A DNA stretch of 64,000 bases from an uncultured Clostridia bacterium. GTDB lineage: Bacteria; Bacillota; Clostridia; Christensenellales; UBA1242. Shown here piece by piece: positions 63,716-64,000 of this stretch. How positions within the stretch are numbered: position 1 is the first letter of the stretch; the number at the start of each line of letters is the position of its first letter. The notes beneath the pieces are model-generated. The model worked only from the letters and a program-made list of their open reading frames with translations, was not told the origin of the DNA and did not search any database. The position numbers were made by a program, and so were the translations under genes. The stretch lies in the NCBI GenBank assembly GCA_944377485.1, contig CALWFB010000004.1, forward strand, positions 25,513 to 89,512. The letters run 5' to 3'.

Positions 63716-63967
63716 TAATATGCCACATTGATGCCACCAATTGTTTCTGAAGTCCCCTCTCTGTAAAACTTCCCTCCAAGAATAATTCTACATCCTTCTG
63801 CAAGATAGGTAGTATATCCAGGATTTGGATTTGTTTGACCTTCGACATAGAGATAGAATATTTTCGTATTTCCATCGTCCAATGTCAAGGTCCAACCAGT
63901 TTCTCCAAAATTATCACCTGAATCTAAGAATTTGTATCTAGTATAGAATTGAAGAGCATCATTCATT
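63715..63967 (-). CDS. Partial hypothetical protein, truncated by the contig end
   Basis: C-terminal ~83 residues of a minus-strand gene (FLDSGDNFGETGWTLTLDDG, YLAEGCRIILGGKFY, ending GGINVAY). Beta-rich, as in extracellular proteins. The open frame runs into adapter sequence. The in-frame ATG at 63966 is almost at the junction and has no real upstream context, so it is probably internal. Family unknown. Confidence 0.5.
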
Positions 63968-64000
63968 AGATCGGAAGAGCGTCGTGTAGGGAAAGAGTGT
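63968..64000. other. Illumina TruSeq adapter remnant (not genomic)
   Basis: The last 33 bases begin AGATCGGAAGAGCG and equal the first 33 bases of the reverse complement of the TruSeq universal adapter. They are sequencing artefact, not organism DNA. Confidence 0.98.

Noticed and set aside
63715..63966. Complete 83-aa gene starting at 63966
   Set aside because: The ATG is one base from adapter sequence, so the start is an artefact of truncation.
1..64000. Mollicutes-type genetic code (UGA = Trp), suggested by the AT-rich, small-gene character
   Set aside because: Trp is encoded by TGG throughout, adk ends at a TGA overlapping the map ATG, and murC indicates a cell wall.
1..64000. tRNA, rRNA, insertion sequences or prophage genes
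   Set aside because: None was found on reading both strands; no transposase, integrase or phage structural motif is present.

Overview
The window is AT-rich bacterial DNA whose gene content points to a low-GC Gram-positive (Bacillota/Firmicutes), probably an uncultured gut lineage with Clostridia affinities. The evidence is: strong AGGAGG-type ribosome binding sites; SpoVG; a KOW-domain protein between map and infA; zinc-binding forms of S4, S14, L31 and L36; and large secreted GLUG and 'GWxT..YYAVW' repeat proteins typical of gut Firmicutes. UGA is used as a stop (adk ends in TGA overlapping the map ATG), so the genetic code is the standard bacterial one, not the Mycoplasma code. No rRNA, tRNA, CRISPR array or transposase was seen. 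The right edge ends in 33 bases of Illumina adapter, so position 63967 is the real end of the biological sequence and the last gene is cut.

Layout. 1-8.4 kb: 5' part of pgk, a possible nitrilase-like remnant, an ArsR regulator, a small membrane protein, an acetate-type CoA-transferase, a membrane acyltransferase with a histone-H1-like tail, a YcxB-like protein, trpS behind a structured attenuator-like leader, and a GNAT acetyltransferase. 8.4-12.9 kb: the str operon (rpsL-rpsG-fusA-tuf, leftward), with an unusual proline at S12 position 88. 13-17 kb: an accessory island with an XRE regulator and a divergent SLOG-domain gene (promoter flanked by an 11-bp inverted repeat), two tandem WG-like paralogs, a DUF2188 protein and a SipW-type secreted protein. 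17.1-32.7 kb: the complete S10-spc-alpha supercluster (rpsJ to rplQ, with secY, adk, map, infA and rpoA), leftward from one consensus promoter and a structured leader. 32.8-39.9 kb: an RNHCP zinc protein, two unknown proteins, the rpmE/prmC/prfA group, murC and spoVG.

40-53.3 kb: a 1069-aa GLUG surface protein, an unknown Lys/Glu-rich protein, recD2, comFC, and a module of two tandem HipA-like kinases followed by a small HipA-N/HipS-like protein. Next come a free-standing 24-codon gene with its own promoter and terminator, then rplJ-rplL behind an L10-type attenuated leader. 53.5-64 kb: a giant 2839-aa extracellular repeat protein, a putative lipoprotein with a long N-terminal extension, and a truncated gene at the contig end.

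The core is translation machinery under leader/attenuator control. Around it are envelope and surface genes and a few regulatory or kinase modules. The most distinctive signals are the HipA-like kinase module, whose two kinase genes both have TTGACA-N17-TATAAT-N6-ATG (predicted leaderless mRNAs), the attenuator-like leader upstream of trpS, and the orphan 24-codon gene.
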